Below, in pieces: positions 8,694-16,841 of a DNA stretch of 64,000 bases. Every line of letters starts with the position of its first letter. The first letter of the stretch is position 1. Source of the DNA: Lysinibacillus sp. Its GTDB lineage: Bacteria > Bacillota > Bacilli > Bacillales_A > Planococcaceae. The translations under genes were made by a program, and so were the position numbers. The notes below the pieces were generated by a model that did not search any database, was not told where the DNA came from, and saw nothing but the letters and a program-made list of their open reading frames with translations. The stretch covers positions 1 to 64,000 of the forward strand of contig JAPSKP010000004.1 of assembly GCA_031181585.1 (NCBI GenBank). The letters are read 5' to 3'.

Positions 8694-10034
8694 ATGGAGA
8701 CGTCAGTCTTCTGGAGTCGGGCACTAACAGAATTAACCTTATCCTTTCATATTATCTTTGCAACACTTGGTGTCGGAGTACCGCTTCTTATTTTAATCGC
8801 ACAGTACGTCGGTTATCGGAAAAATGACTCGCATTATACGCTGCTGGCGAGACGGTGGGCGAGGGGCTTTACGATTACTGTTGCTGTCGGAGTTGTAACA
8901 GGAACGATAATCGGGCTTCAATTGTCGCTTTTATGGCCGCAATTTATGGAGCTTGCCGGTCAAGTCATTGCACTGCCTCTGTTTATGGAAACATTCGCCT
9001 TTTTCTTTGAAGCAATTTTTTTAGGGATTTATCTATATACTTGGGACCGGTTCAAAAACCCGAAGCATCATATGCTGCTGCTGATTCCCGTGATGATTGG
9101 GGCTTCTGCTTCAGCTCTCTTCATCACGATCGTTAACTCCTTTATGAACTCACCGCAGGGCTTCAATATGGAAAATGGCGAACTGATTGATATTCACCCC
9201 ATCATCGCCATATTCACTCCTGCTATGCCTACAAAGGTTACACACGTGCTTGCGACAAGCTATATGACGGTCGCTTTTATATTTGCAGCGATTGCCGCTT
9301 ACAAACTTCTACGTGGAGAGAATCATGTATACCATAAAAAAGCGCTGTATTTGACGATGAAAGTAGGCTTGATCTTCTCTATCTCATCCGCTGTTTTGGG
9401 AGATTTCTCTGCAAAGTATTTGGCGGAGTATCAACCAGAGAAACTAGCTGCTGCAGAGTGGCACTTTGAAACGGAGGAAGGAGCAGAGCTGATTCTCTTG
9501 GGTATTCTAGATGGAGAGGAAGAAGTTAAATATGCGATCCGCATTCCGAAAATGTTAAGCTACCTTGCGTATGGAGATTTCAATGCAGAGGTTACAGGGT
9601 TAAATGAGTTTCCGGAAGATGAACGACCCTCACTCATCAACCATTACTATTTCAATATTATGGTGTTTATCGGGGTGCTGCTGATCTTTGTATCGCTCGT
9701 CTACGTATTCGGGAAATGGCGGAAGTGGCGCTGGGTCGAATCCAAGCCGTTCAGGTGGCTTATCATCCTGGGAGGTCCGCTAGCCGTCATTGCCATAGAG
9801 GCGGGCTGGTGGCTTGCAGAACAAGGCCGCCAGCCATGGATCCTATACCGTATCATGCGGACTGAGGAAGGGGCGACAACCGCCACGGGATTGGAATATT
9901 TATTCATTATATTCGCTGTCGTCTATTTGATTCTCGGGGTTGGCTGCGCAGTCGTGCTGCACCGCATGTTTAAAAACAACCCGGTTGAAAAGGAATTATC
10001 ATCAAGACACGGAGGTGGAGGCACATGGCATTAG
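8694..10034 (+). CDS. cydA: Cytochrome bd quinol oxidase subunit I
   Basis: The 446-residue membrane protein starts at ATG 8694 with TAGGAGTG upstream. His19 in the first helix (LSFHIIF) is the conserved heme ligand. The paired glutamates in PLFMETFAFFFEAIFLG and the signature GWWLAEQGRQPW near residue 380 are also conserved. The length fits the short-Q-loop type (as in B. subtilis YthA and Geobacillus CbdA) and not the long E. coli form. It transfers electrons from menaquinol to oxygen, giving high-affinity or cyanide-tolerant respiration. cydB follows with a 10-nt overlap. Confidence 0.95.
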   Translation: METSVFWSRALTELTLSFHIIFATLGVGVPLLILIAQYVGYRKNDSHYTLLARRWARGFTITVAVGVVTGTIIGLQLSLLWPQFMELAGQVIALPLFMETFAFFFEAIFLGIYLYTWDRFKNPKHHMLLLIPVMIGASASALFITIVNSFMNSPQGFNMENGELIDIHPIIAIFTPAMPTKVTHVLATSYMTVAFIFAAIAAYKLLRGENHVYHKKALYLTMKVGLIFSISSAVLGDFSAKYLAEYQPEKLAAAEWHFETEEGAELILLGILDGEEEVKYAIRIPKMLSYLAYGDFNAEVTGLNEFPEDERPSLINHYYFNIMVFIGVLLIFVSLVYVFGKWRKWRWVESKPFRWLIILGGPLAVIAIEAGWWLAEQGRQPWILYRIMRTEEGATTATGLEYLFIIFAVVYLILGVGCAVVLHRMFKNNPVEKELSSRHGGGGTWH

Positions 10035-11050
10035 AGGTACTTGGAATTTCCGTGTTATGGCTCTTCCTGTTCGGCTATGTGATTATCGCTTCCATTGATT
10101 ATGGGGCAGGTTTCTTTAATGCCTATAGTCTGCTTCGGGGGAAAAATCACATTCTGTCTAAAATTATTAAACGTTATTTATCACCCGTTTGGGAAATCAC
10201 CAGTGTATTTTTCGTCTTCTTCTTTGTAGGCATTGTCGGGTTCTTCCCTCAAACCGCCTATTATTACGGAACAGTATTGCTTGTACCTGCATCGATTGCA
10301 CTTGTTTTATTTGCAGTGCGCGGAAGTTATTACGCTTTTGAGGCGTACAGCAGGGCGAGCGGGCATAAAGGATATGCCATGGCATACGGTATCTCAGGAT
10401 TATTCCTGCCAGCATCTCTTTCAGTCGTATTTACTATCTCGGAAGGCGGCTTTATCAACATTGTAGATGGCAATCCGAAGCTCGATTTGATGGCATTACT
10501 GAAAAGTCCGCTGTCCTGGTCGATTGTTGTTCTCAGTGTTATAGCGGTACTCTATATTTCCGCTGTCTTTTTGACATGGTATGCATGGCGTGCAAAAGAT
10601 AAAGAAGCGAGTGAATTGATGCGAACGTACGCGCTTATTTGGGCAGCCCCGCTTATTATTAGTGCACTCGGCATTATTATCGAGCTGAAAGTGCTCGGCA
10701 ATTGGCATTACGAAAACATCCTGGATTTATGGTGGTTGTTCCTCCTTTCAGGTATCCTGTTCATCATTACTATCTGGTTGATCGGAAAAAGGAGGAACTA
10801 CGGATTGGCTGTTATTCTGCTCATTGTGCAATTCGCTGCTGCGTTCTTTGCATACGGAGCGTCGCACTATCCGTATTTGTTATATCCGCATTTGACGATT
10901 TATGATAGCTTTACGAATGAAGCAATGGCCATTTCACTTATTGTTGTCTTTATCCTCGGGTTCGCGCTGTTGTTGCCGTCGCTGTATCTTGTATTCCGCC
11001 TGTTCTTTACAAAAGATTATGTGTCCGGAAAAGATGAAACGCATGTATAG
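10025..11050 (+). CDS. cydB: Cytochrome bd quinol oxidase subunit II
   Basis: The 341-residue protein starts at ATG 10025, inside the end of cydA, behind GGAGGTGG. It has about eight membrane helices and the family start FGYVIIASIDYGAGFF with the conserved Asp. It forms the heterodimer with CydA. The small gene 11062-11181 follows after 11 bp. Confidence 0.94.
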   Translation: MALEVLGISVLWLFLFGYVIIASIDYGAGFFNAYSLLRGKNHILSKIIKRYLSPVWEITSVFFVFFFVGIVGFFPQTAYYYGTVLLVPASIALVLFAVRGSYYAFEAYSRASGHKGYAMAYGISGLFLPASLSVVFTISEGGFINIVDGNPKLDLMALLKSPLSWSIVVLSVIAVLYISAVFLTWYAWRAKDKEASELMRTYALIWAAPLIISALGIIIELKVLGNWHYENILDLWWLFLLSGILFIITIWLIGKRRNYGLAVILLIVQFAAAFFAYGASHYPYLLYPHLTIYDSFTNEAMAISLIVVFILGFALLLPSLYLVFRLFFTKDYVSGKDETHV

Positions 11051-11061
11051 GGAGTGATTCA

Positions 11062-11181
11062 ATGACTGATTTTGTGATATTTCAGGCACCATTCATTATT
11101 CTTATCCTTTCAGTAATCGCCGCCTTTGTCGTATCCACGAGAACAGAATGGATAGATGATGAGAAGGGCGATGGCCAGTAA
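11062..11181 (+). CDS. cydS: Cytochrome bd small subunit, CydS-like (39 aa)
   Basis: ATG 11062 follows GGAGTG with 5-nt spacing and gives 39 residues ending at TAA 11179-11181. A single membrane helix (FIILILSVIAAFVVS) is preceded by a short polar N-terminus (MTDFVIFQAP) and followed by an acidic tail. Gram-positive bd oxidases such as the Geobacillus enzyme carry a roughly 33-residue one-helix subunit, CydS, encoded right after cydB. Size, topology and location match. It is easily missed because of its length. Confidence 0.8.
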   Translation: MTDFVIFQAPFIILILSVIAAFVVSTRTEWIDDEKGDGQ

Positions 11182-11191
11182 GAAAACAGGA

Positions 11192-11305
11192 TTGTCTAGT
11201 AATAATAGGAAACTGTCTATAATGAGTGCTGGATTGTCTATTAACACGACAAAACTGTCTATAAAGAGGCTGGGGTTGTCTATTATCATGACAAAATGGT
11301 CTATA
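11192..11305 (-). repeat. Six-copy ATAGACAAT-type array with exact 21-bp period (array B)
   Basis: On the minus strand the motif TAGAC(A/C) recurs six times; on the plus strand its GTCTA falls at 11194, 11215, 11236, 11257, 11278 and 11299, all 21 bp apart. Motifs alternate between ATAGACAAT/AAC and ATAGACAGT-like forms. It is the same motif family as array A at 5041-5160, here just after cydS. In frame on the minus strand it would read IDN/IDS heptads within a possible 79-codon frame (11110-11349), but no ribosome site supports a gene. Confidence 0.85.
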
Positions 11306-11349
11306 AACGGACGGTAATACTTATACCAGAGAACAAATAAGAACAGCAA

Positions 11350-11378
11350 AAGGTGTCCGAAATCACTTCGGGCACCTT
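11350..11378. terminator. Terminator hairpin, left duplicate flanking element copy 1
   Basis: Arms AAGGTGTCCGAA and TTCGGGCACCTT pair, with one G-U pair. Upstream AAAA gives a U-run on the minus strand, so it can terminate the leftward MFS transcript. It matches 11577-11605 at 27 of 29 positions. Confidence 0.8.
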
Positions 11379-11576
11379 AGCCTGTTGACAAACGCTTTCA
11401 TCCAGCGTTGCTTGCCTCGCTCGTCCGCTCATGAACTTAGGTTCTATTCGCGTCTTCGCTCAGCGGCGCGCCTTGTCTGGCAAACGTTTTCAAGACAGGC
11501 TGGGTAAAACTTTACTTTAAAAAAACAGCTGAAAAAACGTAAAGACAAAGTCAACAAATGACTTTGTCTTCACTCT
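11379..11576 (+). mobile_element. Terminator-nested repeat element, copy 1 (about 198 bp)
   Basis: This non-coding block begins AGCCTGTTGACAAACGC and ends GACTTTGTCTTCACTCT. It is closely similar over its whole length, except for a variable A/T-rich patch near 11505-11535, to 32099-32296 and to the reverse complement of 49830-50029. Its ends are imperfect inverted repeats (AG..TG..GACAAA). Internally AGCCTGT pairs with ACAGGCT about 100 bp away, and AAGACAAAGTC pairs with GACTTTGTCTT near the right end. It sits between two near-identical 29-bp terminator hairpins. No frame encodes a protein. Confidence 0.85.
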
Positions 11577-11605
11577 AAGGTGTCCGAAATCACTTTGGAC
11601 ACCTT
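11577..11605. terminator. Terminator hairpin, right duplicate flanking element copy 1
   Basis: AAGGTGTCC pairs perfectly with GGACACCTT around an 11-nt loop, followed by ATATATAT on the plus strand. It lies 9 bp past the stop of the leftward MFS gene. Confidence 0.8.
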
Positions 11606-11613
11606 ATATATAT

Positions 11614-12807
11614 CTATACAGCAGCATTTTTCTTTTCCATCGCTTCTTTTTTGCCGTGAAGTACATAGTAAAGCGGTAAACAAATCACGATAACCGGTAC
11701 CATGGCAAGGAAGATCATCCGGTATGTTGTATAGGGCTCTACAAAACCAAGTAAAAACGGCCCGATGCCTAGTCCCAAATCATACAAAATGAAATAAGTC
11801 GATGTGGCGAGTCCGAAACGATGGGGTTCCGTTACCTTTACTGCGACTGCCTGCGCAATGGAGTTGAAGTTGCCATAGCCGAAGCCGATGAGTGCAGCGG
11901 CTAAAAGCAGCATCCACCCGGCACTTGCCTGGCTAAACAGCAGCATGCCGACAGCAAATAGAAGGAGGCACGGATAAACGATGATATTCGCACCCTTTGT
12001 ATCCAGCAGCTTGCCTGTGTATGGACGGGAAAAAATAATAACGACAGCATACATTAAGAAGAAGTAGCTGGACGCTTCAACTAAATCGATCTCTTCTGCA
12101 TAGAAGGAGATAAAAGACATAATTCCCGAGTATGCGAAGCCGACAATCAAGGCAATAAAGGAGATCGGTACTGCCTTTGGTTCGATAAATTTAGCAATGA
12201 AAGACGTCTCTTCCAGCTGTGAGTCAGCTTTTTTAGCAACCGGTAAATTGAGCTTCACAAAGAAGAAGCCAATTAGGATAAGCATGGATAATACAACATT
12301 CATCGTAAAAATCATGGTGAAGCCATTTTCAAGCTTCATCATAAAGATACCTAAAAATGGGCCAACAGCTGTCGCCAAAATGGCACTTAAGCTAAAGTAG
12401 CCGATTCCTTCTCCTTTTCGGGAGGCAGGGAGTAAATAAGCGACGATTGTACCAGTCGCCGTTCCAATGATACCAACTGCAATCCCTTGTGCAAGGCGCA
12501 CAAGAAGCAGAAGACCGACACCAGCTTCGATGAAGTACAGACAAGAAGTAATCAAAAAGCCGATCAAACCAATCCACAGCATCTTGGAAGGGCCGAGCTT
12601 TCCGATAGTCCGACCTGCCCCTAGACGGCCAAATAATGATCCAATAATGAAAATACTAGATACAAGACCTGCTGTACTTGTTGATACCCCATATGTATCA
12701 ATCGAAAAAGAAGCGATCGTTACCATCAGCAGATAAAACATCAGAATTGCCATGAAGTTAATAAAGGAAACAATGATAAAATCCTTTGTCCAGATTTTTT
12801 CCTGCAT
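11614..12807 (-). CDS. MFS transporter
   Basis: The 397-residue protein has twelve predicted membrane helices and the loop 2-3 motif GRLGAGRTIGKLG typical of the major facilitator superfamily (drug/metabolite:H+ antiporter type). Its ATG at 12807 overlaps the stop of the MarR gene by one base (TAATG) behind AAGGAGG. Co-transcription with a MarR repressor suggests an inducible efflux pump. The substrate cannot be read from the sequence. Confidence 0.9.
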   Translation of the reverse strand: MQEKIWTKDFIIVSFINFMAILMFYLLMVTIASFSIDTYGVSTSTAGLVSSIFIIGSLFGRLGAGRTIGKLGPSKMLWIGLIGFLITSCLYFIEAGVGLLLLVRLAQGIAVGIIGTATGTIVAYLLPASRKGEGIGYFSLSAILATAVGPFLGIFMMKLENGFTMIFTMNVVLSMLILIGFFFVKLNLPVAKKADSQLEETSFIAKFIEPKAVPISFIALIVGFAYSGIMSFISFYAEEIDLVEASSYFFLMYAVVIIFSRPYTGKLLDTKGANIIVYPCLLLFAVGMLLFSQASAGWMLLLAAALIGFGYGNFNSIAQAVAVKVTEPHRFGLATSTYFILYDLGLGIGPFLLGFVEPYTTYRMIFLAMVPVIVICLPLYYVLHGKKEAMEKKNAAV

Positions 12808-13223
12808 TAAGAATGCGCCTCCTTCAAGGAGCTTTCCATCATAGTCAGTGCCTGCTCCATCTGTGTTCTGACAACGGGAGAAACATCTCGCAGAGTGTTT
12901 TCCTGCATTGCAAGAATTTCTTTTGAGAGTTTTTCATACAACGTACTCCCGCTTTCTGTCAGCACAAGATTTTTCTCGCGTTTATCCTCACCTGGAACGA
13001 CAGCAATCAGATCTAGTGCCAGCATTTGTTTTACATTGCTCGATACTGTCGGCTTCTCTACGTCCCAATGGGCAGCGAGCTGGCTGCTTGTGGCAGTTTC
13101 ATGCTCAGACAAAAACTGTAGAAGTGACCAGTTGCCGGGTGTCAGCCGGTACGGGACAAGCATTGTAGTTAGATGAGCCATATAGTTTCGATGAAAACGG
13201 TGAATTTGTAAAAATAATTTCAT
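12807..13223 (-). CDS. MarR-family transcriptional regulator
   Basis: The 138-residue winged-helix protein (TSSQLAAHWDVEKPTVSSNVKQM recognition region in two parts, then EDKREKNLVLTESG wing) starts at ATG 13223 after GAGGAG. It is the first gene of a two-gene operon with the MFS transporter and probably represses that operon through the palindrome at 13244-13262. Confidence 0.9.
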   Translation of the reverse strand: MKLFLQIHRFHRNYMAHLTTMLVPYRLTPGNWSLLQFLSEHETATSSQLAAHWDVEKPTVSSNVKQMLALDLIAVVPGEDKREKNLVLTESGSTLYEKLSKEILAMQENTLRDVSPVVRTQMEQALTMMESSLKEAHS

Positions 13224-13243
13224 ATGACAGCTCCTCTTTTAAT

Positions 13244-13262
13244 TAGTTAGGTTACCTAACTA
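13244..13262. promoter_or_regulatory. Probable MarR operator
   Basis: TAGTTAGGTTACCTAACTA is a near-perfect palindrome 21 bp upstream of the marR start. Size and placement fit an autoregulatory MarR site. Confidence 0.7.
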
Positions 13263-13473
13263 TTAAAGCAGATTATGAACATTTTGTCACGAAAATAGTG
13301 TTTGGCAAGTAAATACTTTAACGATTCTCATAACAAGAACAAGTTTCTCTTCCAAAAAATGTGTCAAATGGGTCAGGAAAAAATCCAAATACATTTTAAA
13401 ATAAATAAATTTTTCCTATAGATTCATACGTCTATATAGTAGTAGGATGAAATACAGAAAGGGTGTCTTCCTT

Positions 13474-13731
13474 ATGAAACGACTGATCCGTGCTTTGCTC
13501 ATATCGCTGGTGCTCCATTTTCTGTATGCCGTTATTTTATTAGGATGGGCATACATACAGACGCTCCTTTATGTTCCGGATTTTTCAAAAGCTAATGGGA
13601 AGTTCCTGCAGAATGAGCTGGCATTCGGCGCGGCATTTTCCGTTTGGGCGGCGATTGCTTCTATTAGTGTAGTAACAATCGTTACATGGCTTATTTTAAA
13701 GCTGGCGAGTATTAAAAAGGCAGCAGTGTAG
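13474..13731 (+). CDS. Small two-helix membrane protein
   Basis: The 85-residue product from ATG 13474 (GAAAGGGTG about 8 nt upstream) has a helix at residues 5-28 and another at about 52-78, and ends in LASIKKAAV. An in-frame ATG at 13447 has no spaced ribosome site. I do not recognise a family. It stands alone, with a terminator at 13792-13824. Confidence 0.7.
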   Translation: MKRLIRALLISLVLHFLYAVILLGWAYIQTLLYVPDFSKANGKFLQNELAFGAAFSVWAAIASISVVTIVTWLILKLASIKKAAV

Positions 13732-13791
13732 AAAAAGGAAATCCCCGCAAATACAATGGGGTATATGCAGTCAAACTCTCTTTACCCGGGT

Positions 13792-13824
13792 AGTCTTCCA
13801 TTATTAAGGAAGACTCCCCTTTTT
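13792..13824 (+). terminator. Intrinsic terminator
   Basis: AGTCTTCC pairs with GGAAGACT and is followed by CCCCTTTTT. Confidence 0.75.
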
Positions 13825-13843
13825 GCATGCAGGGAGAGTATGT

Positions 13844-14314
13844 CTATTCAAAGAGTACAAGGTTATAGTCCTTACCATAGGAATGGGTCAGTATTGCGTG
13901 CAGCTGACCACGGTGATGATAAATGTGAGCCACTATTTCTATCAGCCATTCAAAGCGTGTATAGCTTGTTCCCCAATAGGAAGTAACCGGTTGTTCGAGC
14001 TCATCTTCTGAATACTTCCCGTATACTTCTGCAAGGAAAGTAAAGCTTGTTTTCATTTCTGCCTCTAGTTCTTTTAATGAGGTTAATTTAATTTTTTCAT
14101 ACATGTTTGTCATCTTTTCCTGGCTGTATCCAAGTGAAATGTAATAGTCAGTCCGGCAGATTGTGGCAATATGCTGCAGAAGCTCTCCAACTGACATTTT
14201 ATCAGGTGTTGGTCGTAATAAGAGTTCCTCTTCTTTAAGCTGCTGCATAATTGTTATTGTTTTTTGTAAAGCTGCTTCGATTTGATGCAAGCAGCCCGCG
14301 CAGTAAGGGTTCAT
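13844..14314 (-). CDS. DinB-family four-helix protein
   Basis: The 156-residue protein starts at ATG 14314 behind GGAGG. It has a metal-binding His triad layout: His48 in LLQHIA and the His pair region near residues 130-139 (AHIYHHRGQLH). DinB/YfiT-like proteins are bacillithiol- or mycothiol-dependent transferases or uncharacterised metal proteins. The N-terminal CAGC is an extra Cys pair not required by the family. Confidence 0.85.
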   Translation of the reverse strand: MNPYCAGCLHQIEAALQKTITIMQQLKEEELLLRPTPDKMSVGELLQHIATICRTDYYISLGYSQEKMTNMYEKIKLTSLKELEAEMKTSFTFLAEVYGKYSEDELEQPVTSYWGTSYTRFEWLIEIVAHIYHHRGQLHAILTHSYGKDYNLVLFE

Positions 14315-14569
14315 ATACAAGTCCTCCGTTATCTAGTCATCCCGAAAATTTGCTATTCCCATTATACAGGTAAAATAAAGTATTCTCCTATTTACGTTTA
14401 GCTGGGAGTAGGTAAAGGGTACGGAAAGTCAGCACGAAATACAATAAGGGAAACAAGATTTTCCAGTTGCTAATTAGATAAATCAACAGTTCAGCTCTTC
14501 CTCAGCGAATGAGGAATTGTTATACTAATAAACATCGATTTACTTTACTGCAGTAAGGAGGAGGATTGT

Positions 14570-15124
14570 TTGGAAAAGGTGGAACAGCATGAGCAGGTTA
14601 GGACCAGCTGGTGGCACGAATATTTTGTGAAAATGAGAGGCCAGCACCTAGCTGTCAGCCATCGAACGAATATAGCGGATGCTTTAACAGCAGCGGTTGG
14701 GGGATTTTTCGGTATCGGAACATTGCTGCTACTGACAGTTATGACGGGGACCACGTGGCTGATGGCGTCACTCGGAGCAAGTTGTGTGCTTGTCTTTGGC
14801 GCATGGAACGCTCCATTCTCCCAGCCGCGGAATATCTTAGGTGGACATGTTATATCTGGGCTGATTGGTATTTTATTCCACGAACTATTCGGACCAAACC
14901 CATTGGCAATCAGTGCGGCGGTAGCCCTTACCATTTTCCTCATGATGTTAACAAAGACCGTTCATCCGCCAGGAGGGGCAAATCCAATCATTATTATGCT
15001 CGGTGGTTATGGCTGGAACTATTTGTTTACTCCGATCATCGTTGGGGCGGCCGTCATCATCTTATATGCGGTTATTGTAAATAACATTCGGCAGAATCGG
15101 CATTATCCTTTGTTTTGGTGGTAA
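14570..15124 (+). CDS. HPP-family integral membrane protein
   Basis: The start is TTG 14570, preceded by AAGGAGG with good spacing; no ATG is better placed. The 184-residue protein has four to five membrane helices and the family signature KTVHPPGGANP near residue 125. HPP proteins are linked to nitrite transport in plastids and cyanobacteria; the bacterial role is mostly unknown. It has no operon partner. Confidence 0.88.
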   Translation: MEKVEQHEQVRTSWWHEYFVKMRGQHLAVSHRTNIADALTAAVGGFFGIGTLLLLTVMTGTTWLMASLGASCVLVFGAWNAPFSQPRNILGGHVISGLIGILFHELFGPNPLAISAAVALTIFLMMLTKTVHPPGGANPIIIMLGGYGWNYLFTPIIVGAAVIILYAVIVNNIRQNRHYPLFWW

Positions 15125-15159
15125 ACATACATAAAGGAAGAAAGAAGTAGGCTGGTGAA

Positions 15160-15464
15160 ATGAATATAACAACAGAAAGCAGGCACTCTATCGAAGAGAC
15201 CGTAAAAAAGTCTAAACATCAGACACTTCGATTTTATGGCATTTCAGCATGCTGTGGAGCTAGGGAATAGGGTTAGAGAAAGAGTGAGACGAGGACGCCC
15301 CAAAACAATTAGAAGATATTACGATTGAGGTTAATCCACAGGTGAAGATGCTGCTGGAAAGTGTACCACGTGATGCGAAAGAACAGCGCGGGGAGCTCAG
15401 CATTATATCAGGGACTGCACACCAAGGCCGATTTAGCGTTGATTTGAAAAAACACTTTTTATAA
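15160..15464 (+). pseudogene. Decayed HesB/IscA-like gene
   Basis: An ATG-initiated frame at 15160 runs to LRFYGISACCGARE and hits TAG at about 15268. A second frame then continues QLEDITIEVNPQVKMLL and ends at TAA 15464 after FSVDLKKHFL. The FYGISACCGA block resembles the Cys-containing core of HesB-like Fe-S proteins of Firmicutes. The middle of the domain is missing or frameshifted, so no full product can be made. Confidence 0.6.
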
Positions 15465-15466
15465 AG

Positions 15467-15498
15467 AAGCAAGGGTTCAAAAGGACCTTTGCTTTTTT
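15467..15498 (+). terminator. Intrinsic terminator
   Basis: AAGCAAGGG pairs with CCTTTGCTT and is followed by TTTT. Confidence 0.7.
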
Positions 15499-15523
15499 CT
15501 TTTTAATTTTTTCCAAAAAAGGG

Positions 15524-15552
15524 TTGATAAAAAGAAAAAATGTGTATATATT
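15524..15552 (+). promoter_or_regulatory. Sigma-A promoter of the gntR-ABC operon
   Basis: TTGATA (15524-15529) and TATATT (15547-15552) are spaced by 17 bp. Confidence 0.7.
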
Positions 15553-15573
15553 GTATATAAAGTATATATACAA
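15551..15573. promoter_or_regulatory. Probable GntR (YtrA-type) operator
   Basis: TTGTATATA and TATATACAA arms flank a 5-bp centre directly after the -10 box, where a bound repressor would block transcription of its own operon. Confidence 0.65.
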
Positions 15574-15594
15574 TATAAAAAAAGAGGTCTTTGC

Positions 15595-15972
15595 ATGCAA
15601 ATTCTTATTTCAAACAGCTCAAAGGAACCGATCTATGAGCAAATCACAACACAAATCAAAAAGCAGATCTTGACAGGTGACCTACAAGAGGGGCAGGCGC
15701 TTCCTTCAATGCGGCAGCTGGCAAAGGATTTGCAGATTAGTGTCATTACAACAAAACGCGCCTATGAAGAACTGGAGAAAAACGGATTTATTTATTCCAT
15801 TGTCGGAAAAGGGTCATTTGTCTCAGAACAAAATACAGAGATGATCAAGGAAAGAAAGATGAAAGTTATCGAAGAAAAGCTATTGGAAGCAATCCAAAAC
15901 AGCAGAGACATGGGCATTGGATTAGCAGAGCTTAAAGAAATGCTCACATTATTATATTCGGAGGATGAATGA
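15595..15972 (+). CDS. GntR-family (YtrA subfamily) regulator
   Basis: The 125-residue protein has an N-terminal winged helix (EPIYEQITTQIKKQILTGDL, LPSMRQLAKDLQIS) and only a short C-terminal dimerisation helix region, as in the YtrA class that governs ABC transporter operons. It is the first gene of a three-gene operon with an ATPase and a permease, coupled by overlapping stop and start codons. Confidence 0.92.
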   Translation: MQILISNSSKEPIYEQITTQIKKQILTGDLQEGQALPSMRQLAKDLQISVITTKRAYEELEKNGFIYSIVGKGSFVSEQNTEMIKERKMKVIEEKLLEAIQNSRDMGIGLAELKEMLTLLYSEDE

Positions 15973-16841
15973 TGGAAAATGTCATTGAATTACAGCATGT
16001 TACGAAATCGTTTAAAGGTTTTCAGGTGAAGGATCTTTCCATTTCTGTGAAAAAAGGTTTTGTTACAGGGTTTATCGGTGGGAATGGGGCAGGGAAATCG
16101 ACAACGATTAAACTCATTATGAATTTACTAAAGCAGGACAGCGGCTCCATTTCGGTATTCGGTCTTACGCATGACACCGATGAGAGAGCTATTAAGGAGC
16201 GGATTGGCTTTGTGTATGATGAAAATATATTTTATGAAAACCTGACATTAAAGGATATGAAGAAAATTATCAGGCCGGCCTACAAAAAATGGAATGATGC
16301 AATGTTCCATAAATATGTCGATCAGTTTGAGCTGCCGCTTGGCAAAAAGATCAAAACATTTTCAAAGGGAATGAAAATGAAAGCTTCGCTGGCCATTGCT
16401 CTTTCTCACCAAGCGGAGTTGATCATTATGGATGAACCGACTTCGGGACTTGATCCGGTATTTCGGCGGGAACTGCTGAATATCCTCCATGAACTCATGC
16501 AGGACGGAGATAAGACAATTTTCTTTTCTACTCATATTACGACGGATTTAGATCGCATTGCCGACTATATTATCTTTGTAAATAACGGCGAGCATGTGTT
16601 TACGAAGGAATTTTACAAGATCCAGGAAGACTATGCCATTGTTAAAGGACCGCTCGACTTATTGGATGCAGATACCGAGCGGGAATTCGTAGCGGTGCAG
16701 AAGTCGAATATCGGTTTTGAAGCTTTAACGGCGTACAAGGACCGAGTTGCTGATCTATTTGGAGAAGCAGTGGTGCTGGAGAAGCCGACACTAGAAGATA
16801 TTATGTACTATACGGAAAAAGGGAGATGCCTAAATGTTTAA
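15972..16841 (+). CDS. ABC transporter ATP-binding protein
   Basis: The 289-residue ATPase starts at the second of two adjacent ATGs (15972; GGAGG 7 nt upstream). Walker A is GGNGAGKST, the signature is the variant FSKGMKMKASLAIAL and Walker B is LIIMDEP. The C-terminal 75 residues form an extra domain as in YtrB/BcrA-like exporters. It is the energy unit for the permease at 16834-17448. YtrA-type operons often respond to cell-wall antibiotics; this is inference here. Confidence 0.92.
   Translation: MENVIELQHVTKSFKGFQVKDLSISVKKGFVTGFIGGNGAGKSTTIKLIMNLLKQDSGSISVFGLTHDTDERAIKERIGFVYDENIFYENLTLKDMKKIIRPAYKKWNDAMFHKYVDQFELPLGKKIKTFSKGMKMKASLAIALSHQAELIIMDEPTSGLDPVFRRELLNILHELMQDGDKTIFFSTHITTDLDRIADYIIFVNNGEHVFTKEFYKIQEDYAIVKGPLDLLDADTEREFVAVQKSNIGFEALTAYKDRVADLFGEAVVLEKPTLEDIMYYTEKGRCLNV

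Noticed and set aside
11110-11349. 79-codon minus-strand frame across array B
   Set aside because: It overlaps cydS antisense and has no ribosome site. The heptad pattern comes from the 21-bp DNA repeat.
11379-11576. bcr1-type or REP repeat
   Set aside because: Length, ends and the 25-29-bp hairpin duplications do not match the B. cereus bcr1 element or palindromic REP sequences as I know them.
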